Made by a program: the position numbers and the translations under genes
In this document: in pieces, positions 27,663-36,671 of the stretch
Numbering within the stretch: the stretch's first letter is position 1
Layout: each line of letters begins with the position of its first letter
Assembly (NCBI RefSeq): GCF_001648595.1
Contig: NZ_LBAW01000015.1
Span: 1 to 64,000, forward strand
Direction: 5' to 3'
Length of the DNA stretch: 64,000 bases
DNA from: Legionella bozemanae
GTDB taxonomy: Bacteria; Pseudomonadota; Gammaproteobacteria; Legionellales; Legionellaceae
Notes under the pieces: generated by a model
The model's database searches: none
Told to the model about the DNA's origin: nothing
What the model saw: the letters and a program-made list of their open reading frames with translations, nothing else

Positions 27663-28616
27663 ATGCACGAACAAACCAATCTTCTAAGCTCACTCCGAAG
27701 ATTGTTATTTTTATTATTCATAAGCTATATAAAGTGGTCAGCTGCTAATACGCCTGTATCACTCAATTACCCCCCAGCCATAGGGAATTTTGCTCTGGCA
27801 ACGTCACAACAGCCTGGCCCTTTTTTTTCTTTTGGCCAAAATATTATTGACAAGAATCAATTTATTGTTTCTTTCAACCCCAGCTACTTATATAGCCAGA
27901 CCCAACGCATTTTGGACGGAACTCCTTCCATCCTTTATGGAATCACAGATTCAGCCTCGATATTACTCACTTTGCCTTATGCTTTCAGTTATAAAAATGG
28001 TAATCAAAGCTTATCTGGTATCGGCGATCTTGCTCTTGATTTAGAATATGCATTTTATAGTCACGAAAATTCAAAATATTCAGATCAAGCAACCATTATT
28101 TTCTCGCCTACGTTCCCTGTCAGCAATTTAAATGAAATTTCTAAAAAACTAAATCCAAGCAGCCGTGTATCAGGATTTTCTAAAAAAAATGTCCCCTCTA
28201 GTTTCGATACAATGACTTATTTTATTGGCGCCACTTACTCGCGTATGCTCGTTGATTGGTATGGTTTCATTGCCCCAGGAGTTTTATTCGCAAGCAAAAA
28301 AGACGCAATTCAACAAGGAGCGCAATATTATTATAATTTTGGGATAGGGCGTAACATCAAAAGCGCAGAAAAAAAATACATCCTTTTTGGATTGCTTGAA
28401 ATAAATGGCCAATACAGTGTTAAAACCCAACTTGACTCGCATAGTGCCCCCAACACGGGCGGAAATATTATTTATGCAACCCCGTCGCTCTCATTTTCTA
28501 CGCCCAAAATAATGATTCAGATCGGTCTTTCCTTGCCTGTCTCCCAATATTGGTATGGCAATCAAAGTAACATCTCTTATTATACAAGCGGTATTATTAC
28601 TTGGACTATTCACTAG
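27663..28616 (+). CDS. Outer-membrane beta-barrel protein, phenol-pathway MetA-like
   Basis: 317 residues. A hydrophobic leader (RLLFLLFISYIKWSAA, about 13-28) is followed by alternating beta strands and short turns, ending in ...SGIITWTIH. The composition and the early region (FALATSQQPGPFFSFGQNI, LYGITDSASILLTLPYAF, GIGDLALDLEYAF) resemble the 'putative MetA-pathway of phenol degradation' barrel family (PF13557). Such proteins are porin-like; no degradation genes are adjacent. Single gene. Confidence 0.65.
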   Translation: MHEQTNLLSSLRRLLFLLFISYIKWSAANTPVSLNYPPAIGNFALATSQQPGPFFSFGQNIIDKNQFIVSFNPSYLYSQTQRILDGTPSILYGITDSASILLTLPYAFSYKNGNQSLSGIGDLALDLEYAFYSHENSKYSDQATIIFSPTFPVSNLNEISKKLNPSSRVSGFSKKNVPSSFDTMTYFIGATYSRMLVDWYGFIAPGVLFASKKDAIQQGAQYYYNFGIGRNIKSAEKKYILFGLLEINGQYSVKTQLDSHSAPNTGGNIIYATPSLSFSTPKIMIQIGLSLPVSQYWYGNQSNISYYTSGIITWTIH

Positions 28617-28627
28617 AGGTCGTTTTT

Positions 28628-28716
28628 GCCTACTTGCCGTGCTTTATGCACGGTATCCAGTCAAGCGTGCATAGAGACCAGAGCTGGATTCCGCACATAA
28701 AGCGCGGAATGTAGGC
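28628..28716. repeat. Dispersed repeat family A, complete inverted copy
   Basis: Two 33-base arms, 28628-28660 (GCCTACTTGCCGTGCTTTAT, then GCACGGTATCCAG) and 28684-28716 (CTGGATTCCGCACATAAAGC, then GCGGAATGTAGGC), are inverted around a 23-base centre. Each arm is itself palindromic (GTGCTTTATGCAC). This is the best-preserved copy of the family in the window. Confidence 0.7.
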
Positions 28717-28855
28717 TTTTGGATTATATTTTGATTTTATATTATGCTCTTCAAGGTGCTTACCCTGCCTATTTCGTCACGAACACGCGTTAATAAAACA
28801 TTAATTTTTTTTTGTTTATACTAAAATAGTATTAAGCCAATAAGTTACTGATATT

Positions 28856-29404
28856 ATGCCAAGACATATGCTATTTTCAGACGAAATGGATTTCATCGTG
28901 ACGCAATATCTCGAAGGGAAAGCAGAATGGAAGAAGCGAGAAGTAGGCGTCATCATTCCTACGCTGGAAGATCCGGATGGAATGAATGTTACTTATTTTT
29001 ACAACCGAGAAAAAAATTCTGTTGTCATTCCTAGCCCATTAGCTGTAAAAGATGGCGAAGGTCTTGGTGCCGAACCTTCTTATCAAGCAACCGTAGCGGC
29101 TATTGCAAGGCAATTATTAGGTACTGATCGTTTTAATATTTGCAGCTCTTTATTGGGAAAAGGCTCTGGAGAGCGTCATTATGTCGCACTTTATCATGCA
29201 CAAAATGAAAACGAAGAAATGAGTATTTTTGACTCAAAAATAAGTAAGCCGAAACGATTTTTCAATTCTTCTAATGCACCGTCTATTTGGGAAATGGCAT
29301 GGGGATACTTCACAGCTCCGTTTAAGGCATTTGGATTATGGGCATTTAACATTGGCAAACAAATCAATGCTACTTTTTTAGATCAGCAGCTGACTAAAAT
29401 TTAA
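28856..29404 (+). CDS. Uncharacterised protein with a CE-protease-like His/Asp segment
   Basis: 182 residues, no signal peptide. The only motif-like feature is GERHYVALYH followed 16 residues on by SIFDSK (His108, Asp126). This resembles the H-[WY]-x(n)-[YF]-D-S arrangement of Ulp1/C48-type CE-clan cysteine proteases. A downstream QxxxxC is absent: no cysteine follows, and only Cys96 exists, so either the likeness is fortuitous or the protein is a truncated or inactive relative. The C-terminus has an amphipathic tryptophan-rich segment. Candidate effector at low certainty. Confidence 0.5.
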   Translation: MPRHMLFSDEMDFIVTQYLEGKAEWKKREVGVIIPTLEDPDGMNVTYFYNREKNSVVIPSPLAVKDGEGLGAEPSYQATVAAIARQLLGTDRFNICSSLLGKGSGERHYVALYHAQNENEEMSIFDSKISKPKRFFNSSNAPSIWEMAWGYFTAPFKAFGLWAFNIGKQINATFLDQQLTKI

Positions 29405-29681
29405 AATAAAAGTGACTGACAGTAAATCGTGTCTCAGGGATACATCACAATAAACTTTGAATTTATAGTGGTAAATCAAGAGTAAGATTTAGTTAAAAAT
29501 TTTGTTTGTTTTATTTACAAACCATGCATTTCTTATCTATCCTAAACGTTCAATTTTTACTTAACTCAAACATAAGCACCAGATTATTTTCTGGAACATT
29601 GATTGCACATATCCTTGATGTCCGTTAATTTTGGGTTCTCTTTTTCTGAGCATTGTAAGAAAAACTATTTGGTCAATTTGC

Positions 29682-31169
29682 ATGAATAAACGAATTAAAT
29701 TAAAAAGTTATAATGAATTACTCTCAAAGATTACTCATTTATATTTTATAAAAAAGCAATTTATTTGCGCCGCTTTGTTGTTATTAGTTGCTCCATGGTC
29801 TTGGGCAAAACATTTTTATGACACCATAATCATTGGGGCTGGCGTATCTGGATTAACTGCCGCAAAGCAATTACATCAAGCGCACCAAGATATACTTATT
29901 ATTGAAGCAAAAGATCATCTCGGCGGCCGAGTGCATACAGACTATAATTGGGGGTTTGCTATTGATCTGGGAGCTACCTGGATTCACGGGATTGAACACA
30001 ACCCGCTAATCCCTTTGTTAAACCAACAAACTATCGTGCTCAATAGTTATAATAACTCCAAATCAACCGACATGCTAAAAGACTTTGCTTTGTATAATAG
30101 TGAAGGACAACCTGTATCAGATAACTCTTTAAAGTTATTTTCCAGTTTGACTTATGAATTTATACGTTACAGTAAAACGCAAAATATCATGCTCTCCTTT
30201 GCTCAAAATTTTACTGCATTTGCACAGAAAAAAAAGTTGGATGCTGAGCAGCGTGCCTTACTGCATTATGCATTGGAAAATATTTACACTTATGAATTTG
30301 CTGATGATTTGACGCAATTATCACATAATGTTTATTCTGCATACGAAGGCTCAACTTCTTCTGGCAAAAATGCATTTATTCCTGCAGGTTATTTTCAGCT
30401 TTTTCAACAATTTTCACGACATATTCCTATCCATTTGCATCAAATTGTCCAACAAATTGATTATGCTGACGATGATGTCCGTGTCATTACTCAAAAGGAT
30501 ACCTATCATGCCAAACGCGTGATTATCACGGTTCCCTTAGGTGTACTAAAAGCCAATAAAATTATATTTCATCCCTCCTTACCTAAAGAAAAGAGTAATG
30601 CAATAGCCCAATTAAAAATGGGAAATTATGAAAAATTATATTTGCTGTTTGATAAAGTCTTTTGGGATAAAAATAAAGAATGGATTGGTATGTTACCCAA
30701 AAATGAGGAGGAAGCGTTTAATATCTTTAATTATTACAAATACACCAAAAAACCCATTCTCATTGTATTTACTGCTGGTAAGCTTGCACGTGATATGGAA
30801 AAAAGAGGCCATTTAAAAGAATGGGCCATGCATCACTTAAGAACGATTTATGGTGTGAATACTCCTGAGCCAATTAAAGTAAAACAATCGCACTGGATTA
30901 ACGATCCATTTACTCTCGGCAGTTATTCTTATTTACCAATCAATGTTGATAAAAATGTTGTTGCATTATTAGCTAAGCCTGTAGCTGGCAAACTCTATTT
31001 TGCCGGAGAAGCAACTTCTACAACCGATCCAAGTACCGTCCATGGCGCTTATTTATCCGGCCTGCGAGCTGCTCATGAAATACTAACCAAAAACCACTTT
31101 TATATGCAGCAGCCCAACAAAGAGGCATCTTCTTCGAACTCATCAGTCAAACGCACATCCTCGGGATAA
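29682..31169 (+). CDS. Exported flavin amine oxidase (polyamine/monoamine oxidase-like)
   Basis: 495 residues from the ATG at 29682; the frame opens at 29631 but that part looks non-coding, and neither start has a clear Shine-Dalgarno. An N-terminal hydrophobic segment (about 27-42, ending in WSWAK) would export or anchor it. The FAD-binding Rossmann motif follows at once (IIIGAGVSGL, about 50-59), then EAKDHLGGRVH. C-terminal FAD motif: YFAGEATSTTDPSTVHGAYLSG. The fold is that of FAD amine oxidases, which oxidise amines to aldehydes with hydrogen peroxide release. The secretory route for a folded flavoprotein without a twin-arginine motif is odd. The last 25 residues are Ser-rich. Confidence 0.8.
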   Translation: MNKRIKLKSYNELLSKITHLYFIKKQFICAALLLLVAPWSWAKHFYDTIIIGAGVSGLTAAKQLHQAHQDILIIEAKDHLGGRVHTDYNWGFAIDLGATWIHGIEHNPLIPLLNQQTIVLNSYNNSKSTDMLKDFALYNSEGQPVSDNSLKLFSSLTYEFIRYSKTQNIMLSFAQNFTAFAQKKKLDAEQRALLHYALENIYTYEFADDLTQLSHNVYSAYEGSTSSGKNAFIPAGYFQLFQQFSRHIPIHLHQIVQQIDYADDDVRVITQKDTYHAKRVIITVPLGVLKANKIIFHPSLPKEKSNAIAQLKMGNYEKLYLLFDKVFWDKNKEWIGMLPKNEEEAFNIFNYYKYTKKPILIVFTAGKLARDMEKRGHLKEWAMHHLRTIYGVNTPEPIKVKQSHWINDPFTLGSYSYLPINVDKNVVALLAKPVAGKLYFAGEATSTTDPSTVHGAYLSGLRAAHEILTKNHFYMQQPNKEASSSNSSVKRTSSG

Positions 31170-31216
31170 TAATTACTTAAATACTTGACGCAGGCTTCAA
31201 TTCTTTAAGTTGCTTA

Positions 31217-31312
31217 TCACCTTAAAAAGCGTCCATCTATATAAATGCTATAAGCTGCAATTGCCAATAGCAGCGCCGACAAAATGGTCATACCTACTCC
31301 CAAAAGAGCCAT
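31217..31312 (-). CDS. Possible 31-residue membrane microprotein
   Basis: A short frame on the minus strand encodes MALLGVGMTILSALLLAIAA followed by YSIYIDGRFLR. This is a single hydrophobic helix with a positively charged end, a typical bacterial small membrane protein. GGGAG lies 5-6 bases before an internal ATG at 31291, which would give a 24-residue product. The composition is far from random for an AT-rich gap. Family not recognised. Confidence 0.4.
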   Translation of the reverse strand: MALLGVGMTILSALLLAIAAYSIYIDGRFLR

Positions 31313-31530
31313 CCCGAAAGAAACTTATTAAGCGTGTTATATTCCTCAACCTCATTTTTTAATAGCGGAAATCGCTTGTTGTATTACTTTCAATATCAAT
31401 CAATTTATATTCATAATAATCAAAAAACATCATTTCATTTCATAATGTTTTGTTTTTATTGATTATTTAAGTTCTAAAAAGTTCTCAATAACAACAAAAA
31501 GAATCCGAGAAAACCAAAAAAATATAATTT

Positions 31531-31558
31531 TTTACAAAACGTATTTTTTCATTATAAT
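31531..31558 (+). promoter_or_regulatory. Sigma70-type promoter
   Basis: TTTACA (31531-31536), 16 bases, TATAAT (31553-31558), about 30 bases before the start of the 792-residue gene. Apart from this and the small minus-strand frame, 31170-31589 is AT-rich and holds nothing else I can support. Confidence 0.6.
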
Positions 31559-31589
31559 GTGTTCATATTTTCTATTTTAGAGGATTCCT

Positions 31590-33968
31590 ATGGCTAAAAA
31601 TACACTGTTTAATTTTCTTTTTACAAATGAAGCTACTGTCCAATTACCTCAAGGTCATAAGCTGGTATTAGACAGCAACAAAGAATCTCATAAGTACTAC
31701 CGAATTGAATGCCACAAGCCAGTGCACGTTATCGTAAAAGACAAAGAAAATCTGTATACGTTGGACAAACACCACATTAGTGTGTATCAACATGAATATC
31801 GTGATAATCCAAAATTAAGTCAATATCATTATACCGCTGAATTTACAAACCAATTAGGTGGACACTATCGTCTCCACGTTTACTTCAATGCTTTTGATAA
31901 TTTACTCCCAAATATAACCTTTGAGGAAAAAACCAATAATGGTTATGAATTGGTAGACAGCAAGGACTTGAAAAGCCAATTCATCCACTTGGCACTCAAA
32001 CATACAGATCCTTTAATTAAAAAACTGAGACAACAACATAATGAAGCCATTAGAGTGTTGGAAACCCGTTATAATGAGTGTGACGAGCGTCTTGCACAAC
32101 ATTTTGATTCTCAAAAAGAGGATACAATTGGCGCGTTACAGATCACTAAAGAAGCATGTGACATATTAAGAAAACTTATTCCTCTTGTTCGCTCATCTAA
32201 TTACCCCAAATTTCTTCGCTTTCACGAAATGGCAGCTCGCTCCCTTCGAGAACGGCATTCCATTCAAGTTGCAGCTGACGCCACTTCTCAAATAGAAAAT
32301 TTGAATAATACATCCATTAATGTCCACGAAAACATTTCATCACATGTCGAAGTTACTTCACAGAATGCAGCCTCTTCAAAAGAAGAAGTTCCCCCAGCAG
32401 ATATTACTTGCTCCCAAGCAGAAGAAGCTGCCACAGCAAATATTACTTTCTCTCAAGTAGAAGAAGCTGCCGCAGCAGATGTTGCTGTCTTGCCAAAGAT
32501 AAAAACGAATTCCTCAAAAAAATCGAACACTCAGACTGCTCACGAATTGGAGCTCGAACTCAAGAAATTAAGTTCCCAATTTGCAAAACTTACTGAAGCT
32601 CCCAAAGAAGTACAAGCTAAAAAAATAGAGCGATTATTGGCTAAAACATATGGAATCAGTTTGCTCTATGAGCGTCAAATTAACGTAAAAGATCTACAGC
32701 AAATACAAAAAATACGTCGAGGCTTGCACGCACTTGGCGCTAATTTATTACCCAACTTACTCTTTAATAAGCAATTTGAATTGGCTTCCTTATTAACTTC
32801 TTTTCATCCTCTATTACGTGACGAAAAATACCTCCGGGTCGCCTTGCAAACACGAAATTCAAAGTTGTTGGATTTTATTTTGGAGTATGGCGACATTGAT
32901 GTAAATAATCTGCCTGTCACCGTACGCAAAACATCTTATCCATCTGCAGTACACGCTTGTTTTTACGAAGACAGCTCTTCAAACTCTATGACTGAATGTT
33001 TCTCAGTACTCATCAAACATGGGGGCTCCCTTTTTGCACCAGACAATAAAAATAAGGATTTACCGCTTGCTTATTCAATACTCTCCAGCGATACCCATCC
33101 ACTATTTAAAGCATTACAAATGAATCGTGACAAAACAATTAATTCCATTGATTTTTTAAAAAATTTGATTGTTTTACTGCGCGCTTATTTGGAGCGAAAT
33201 GATCTTAGTGTGTCAGAATTGAATTCTATCGAATTAGAATTAAAAAGATTTGAGGTAGAATTGGAAGCGTTGCAAAATCCCCAGTTGAGCGATTCAAGCT
33301 CACGCTATTTAACGAAACGGGCTAATTCCCTCGAGGAAAAATATTTCGGTTCTCTAATAAATAAATTGAAGAAAGATCCCAATATCATTGCCGTAAACAG
33401 AGAACTACAAATAGCAACCTCTAAACTCGCCTCAAAGCTCACCAAGGCGCAAAGACGACAAGGATGTATTGCTGCAACTAATAATCTTGAAAATCTGGAT
33501 AAGCTATTAGAAGGAATCGATATGACCGATATGGATTTCGATTTTATAAAAACTGAGGTTCTAAAAAATTTAAACAATAATTTACAATTAATTGAGAAAA
33601 AATCTCAACTCATTGATGTTCAGAAAGAGATAACTCGCTATCAAATTTATAGCCGAAGAGGAGGCAGAAAATATCGAGAACTACTCAGAGAGCAAGATAC
33701 ATTACTGCAAGAGATAAAGAGATTAGAAAGTGAAAATTCTCTGAACCTAAACAGTGAAGACCTGGAAAATACTCTGGAAGCGCTTGAATCCATTACTGAA
33801 ACTCTCGAATCCTTAAATGGAATGAGTAGCTTATTAACTCGATTTTCCAGTTTATTTGCTTCCATTGCTCAGGCCACCCCAGCTCTGCCTGCAGATGAAG
33901 CCGAGGAAGCAGATTTCGCTTTATTAGACTTGGATGGTAATAATCCTAAAAAAGCCGCATTGGGATAA
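31590..33968 (+). CDS. Large coiled-coil protein, candidate Dot/Icm effector
   Basis: 792 residues, no signal peptide, strong promoter and a GAGGA Shine-Dalgarno. Residues 1-140 look like a compact beta-rich domain. Residues 240-310 are a low-complexity linker with a 16-residue unit repeated twice (about ADITCSQAEEAATA / ANITFSQVEEAAAA). Residues about 420-500 show a weak ankyrin-like helical region (LRVALQTRNSKLLDFILEYG). Residues 540-760 are long coiled coils rich in Leu, Glu and Lys. The C-terminus (ADEAEEADFALLDLDG...) carries the acidic patch common in Dot/Icm substrates. Family not recognised. Confidence 0.7.
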   Translation: MAKNTLFNFLFTNEATVQLPQGHKLVLDSNKESHKYYRIECHKPVHVIVKDKENLYTLDKHHISVYQHEYRDNPKLSQYHYTAEFTNQLGGHYRLHVYFNAFDNLLPNITFEEKTNNGYELVDSKDLKSQFIHLALKHTDPLIKKLRQQHNEAIRVLETRYNECDERLAQHFDSQKEDTIGALQITKEACDILRKLIPLVRSSNYPKFLRFHEMAARSLRERHSIQVAADATSQIENLNNTSINVHENISSHVEVTSQNAASSKEEVPPADITCSQAEEAATANITFSQVEEAAAADVAVLPKIKTNSSKKSNTQTAHELELELKKLSSQFAKLTEAPKEVQAKKIERLLAKTYGISLLYERQINVKDLQQIQKIRRGLHALGANLLPNLLFNKQFELASLLTSFHPLLRDEKYLRVALQTRNSKLLDFILEYGDIDVNNLPVTVRKTSYPSAVHACFYEDSSSNSMTECFSVLIKHGGSLFAPDNKNKDLPLAYSILSSDTHPLFKALQMNRDKTINSIDFLKNLIVLLRAYLERNDLSVSELNSIELELKRFEVELEALQNPQLSDSSSRYLTKRANSLEEKYFGSLINKLKKDPNIIAVNRELQIATSKLASKLTKAQRRQGCIAATNNLENLDKLLEGIDMTDMDFDFIKTEVLKNLNNNLQLIEKKSQLIDVQKEITRYQIYSRRGGRKYRELLREQDTLLQEIKRLESENSLNLNSEDLENTLEALESITETLESLNGMSSLLTRFSSLFASIAQATPALPADEAEEADFALLDLDGNNPKKAALG

Positions 33969-34000
33969 GTTAAAGGATATCCAGTTCTTGCATTAGAATT

Positions 34001-34031
34001 GTAGCCTGGGTGAAGCAAAGCGGAACCCGGG
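34001..34031. repeat. Dispersed repeat family B, copy 2
   Basis: GTAGCCTGGGTGAAGCAAAG then CGGAACCCGGG, the reverse complement of the unit at 14437-14467 with two differences. It lies between convergent genes. Confidence 0.65.
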
Positions 34032-34097
34032 TTTACGATCGCTACTTCCCGGTTATGGCTTGCGTTCTTCATCCAAACTCACTTCTATATTAATCGA

Positions 34098-35027
34098 TTA
34101 GGGTAATGCAAAATGCCAATTCATCGCTCTGGACAGACCTTCGAGCATGATTTCACCACGGATGCTATTGCCTTTCGCATTCACTCTAGGGCTTAATACT
34201 ACAATTCCTGCTTTACCAGGAACAACAGCAATCGTATAACCAGACACACCACTTTTAGCAGGCATACCCGTTTTAACCATATGCGTCCCTGTTTCATCAT
34301 AAAGGCCACACGTTGCCATAATTGCTAAAGTGATCTTACAGGTATCGGTAGAAATGATTTGGTTCCCACTTTCTGGATCTCGTCCCGCATTAGCTAATAA
34401 AGTAGGTAGGAATAGCATTTGTTCTAGCGTAGCTTCATAGGAACAAAGCGCAAAATACAAATCCAATGTTTCATAAACATCCGTTCCAAGGTTGTTTCTA
34501 CTTTTTAATAAATAGGCAAGAGCACGATTGCGATTACCCGTTCTTTTTTCAGAAGTAAAAACCAGTGGATTAATGCTGAGCCGTTGATTAAATAATTTTT
34601 GAGTCCAATGCTCTAACCAGCCAAATTGTTGTTCCCCATTGCCTGGAATATGGGAGCATAAGGTAATCGCTCCAGCATTTAACATGGGATTTGAAGGTTT
34701 AGGGCCAAATTGTTCCAAACGAGTAATTGACGCAAAATCATCCCCGGAGGGTTCAACCTTAACCCATTCAAATACCTGTTCCGCACCAAATGCTTCGAGC
34801 AAGCCAATCAAAGGAATCATTTTGGCTGTACTTTGCAATGTTACGGGATTCAATGGGTAGTTGCTATAAGAAAGAGCTTGTTCACCTAATGGTTGGACAG
34901 CAATCGCAGTCAATTCCGGGTTCACGTTGGCAAGCTCTGGAATATAATCCGCAGTTTTACCTTCTTGATTCAACTCTGCGGCACGAACCAAATCTTCGAG
35001 CAAATGAATTGTTAGCAATGATGACAT
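34098..35027 (-). CDS. glsA: Glutaminase
   Basis: 309 residues, the standard length of bacterial glutaminase A, which hydrolyses glutamine to glutamate and ammonia. The serine-lysine dyad of the beta-lactamase-like fold is in LQSTAKMIPL (Ser66, Lys69). Other family blocks are NPMLNAGAI (about 112-120), EKRTGNRNRALAYLL, and the C-terminal KSGVSGYTIAVVPGKAGIVVLSPRVNAKGNS segment. AAGGA lies 8 bases before the ATG. Convergent with the 792-residue gene. Confidence 0.93.
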   Translation of the reverse strand: MSSLLTIHLLEDLVRAAELNQEGKTADYIPELANVNPELTAIAVQPLGEQALSYSNYPLNPVTLQSTAKMIPLIGLLEAFGAEQVFEWVKVEPSGDDFASITRLEQFGPKPSNPMLNAGAITLCSHIPGNGEQQFGWLEHWTQKLFNQRLSINPLVFTSEKRTGNRNRALAYLLKSRNNLGTDVYETLDLYFALCSYEATLEQMLFLPTLLANAGRDPESGNQIISTDTCKITLAIMATCGLYDETGTHMVKTGMPAKSGVSGYTIAVVPGKAGIVVLSPRVNAKGNSIRGEIMLEGLSRAMNWHFALP

Positions 35028-35485
35028 AGGATCCTTAGCCTGAAAAAGCAGCCATTATGATAAATTTAGCACATTAAAACAAATAAATTTGCAGGAAGGA
35101 TTAATTAAAAACTTAACGAAGGCACAGAGGTTTCGCCGCTTACCGGTAAAAGTAATACATAGCTTATCTCTCCGTGACTGTGGTGAAAAAATTTAATGCA
35201 AGGAACTTTAAAACAGGCCAACCATTCAGTAATCACCTCATCAATGAATGCTTAAATCAATGGATTTTGATCGTAAAGGACTAGAAGGTGAAATAATGCC
35301 TAAGGTATCACCTTTTTGCAAAGGTCTAGGTCTTATATTGTTCATGTTCGCCAAACTCATTCTTCCTGAATATTCTTAATTTTATCAATGTGAGACAGAT
35401 ATAAAACATATTATAATTTTGTCAAATACTCTATACTTAAGGCCAAATAAAGGAATTTTACTCCCCCTTATACGCGTGTGATACT
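35028..35485. promoter_or_regulatory. Gene-free gap with a hairpin and a sigmaS-like -10 before ackA
   Basis: No coding frame is supported. AAGGTGA (35285-35291) and TCACCTT (35308-35314) form a 7-bp stem followed by T5, a terminator-like element on the plus strand with no gene upstream to terminate. CTATACTT at 35431-35438, about 45 bases before ackA, fits the extended -10 favoured by sigmaS. Either a short untranslated transcript or a leader is possible. Confidence 0.35.
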
Positions 35486-36670
35486 ATGGATAATAATCAT
35501 ATAGTTGTGCTCAATTCAGGCTCTTCAAGTATTAAATTCGCGGTATACGAATTAAATGCCTCCTTACCCAAACTCCTGCATGGTATTGTTGAAAACATTC
35601 GTGAGTCCCCTGTTCTGAAATTGTACGATGAAAATGATGTCTTAATTCGAGAAAATCATTTTGAAAAAGATCGCGAATACAGCTACTTTTATGAATTATT
35701 ATTTTCAGCCTTAAAAACCAATCAATTTGGTTTTCAAATCAGCGCCATAGGACATAGAGTAGTACATGGCGGCAATGAATTTCATGCCCCTGTCTTTATT
35801 TCCTCTGACATCATGAAAAAATTAGAAAAACTTATCCCTTTTGCTCCGTTGCATCAGCCATACAACCTTGAAGCAATTGAGAGTATCAGTAAACTCGCTC
35901 CTGAATTACAGCAAATCGCTTGTTTTGATACGGCATTTCATACCACTCATCCAAAGACAGCAGATCGATTTGGCCTTCCAAGAAAATTTTTTGAAGCGGG
36001 GATAAAACGTTATGGTTTTCACGGGCTTTCCTATGAGTTTATCATGCATCAATTGAAAAAAATTACCCCACAAAAGTACTTGGGTCGCATTGTCATTGCC
36101 CATCTGGGAAATGGCGCCAGCATGTGTGCGGTCAAGCAAGGCAAATCAATAGACAGCACTATGGGTTTCACCGCATTGGATGGACTCATGATGGGTACAC
36201 GTTGCGGCACTATCGATCCAGGCGTCATTCTTTATCTTTTGCAATCTGAAAAAATGAGCCCAGATAAAATTCAAAATTTACTTTATAAAGAGTCGGGCTT
36301 GTTAGGTGTTTCCGGCATTACTTTTAATATGCAAGAGCTGCTTGCAGAAAAAAATCCGCATGCAAAAGAAGCAATTGAGTTGTTCGTCTATCGTATACGT
36401 AAGGAACTCGGAGCACTTACTGCGGCACTTGGCGGATTGGATGTCTTGGTTTTCACTGGCGGTATTGGAGAAAATGCCTGGCAAATTCGTCAAGCGGTTT
36501 GTCAAGATAGTGAATGGCTTGGTATCGAAATCGATACGACTTTAAATAAGACAAAACAATTAATGATTAGCAGTTCCAAAAGTTTTGTCGACATTTATAC
36601 GATCCCGACTGATGAAGAATGGGTTATTGCCAATCATTGTTATCATCTTATTAAAAATAAGGAATTATGA
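35486..36670 (+). CDS. ackA: Acetate kinase
   Basis: 394 residues, standard length. It interconverts acetyl phosphate and ADP with acetate and ATP. Family signatures are present: VVLNSGSSSIKFAVYE near the N-terminus (phosphate 1 loop), GHRVVHGG (about 91-98), FDTAFHTTHP (about 148-157), YGFHGLSYEF (about 173-182), LGNGASMCAV (adenosine-binding region), and MMGTRCGTIDPG. The FGGIGEN-type block appears as FTGGIGENAWQIR. The usual phosphotransacetylase gene is not adjacent; a FabI-type gene follows after one base. A sigmaS-like -10 lies upstream. Confidence 0.93.
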   Translation: MDNNHIVVLNSGSSSIKFAVYELNASLPKLLHGIVENIRESPVLKLYDENDVLIRENHFEKDREYSYFYELLFSALKTNQFGFQISAIGHRVVHGGNEFHAPVFISSDIMKKLEKLIPFAPLHQPYNLEAIESISKLAPELQQIACFDTAFHTTHPKTADRFGLPRKFFEAGIKRYGFHGLSYEFIMHQLKKITPQKYLGRIVIAHLGNGASMCAVKQGKSIDSTMGFTALDGLMMGTRCGTIDPGVILYLLQSEKMSPDKIQNLLYKESGLLGVSGITFNMQELLAEKNPHAKEAIELFVYRIRKELGALTAALGGLDVLVFTGGIGENAWQIRQAVCQDSEWLGIEIDTTLNKTKQLMISSSKSFVDIYTIPTDEEWVIANHCYHLIKNKEL

Positions 36671-36671
36671 C

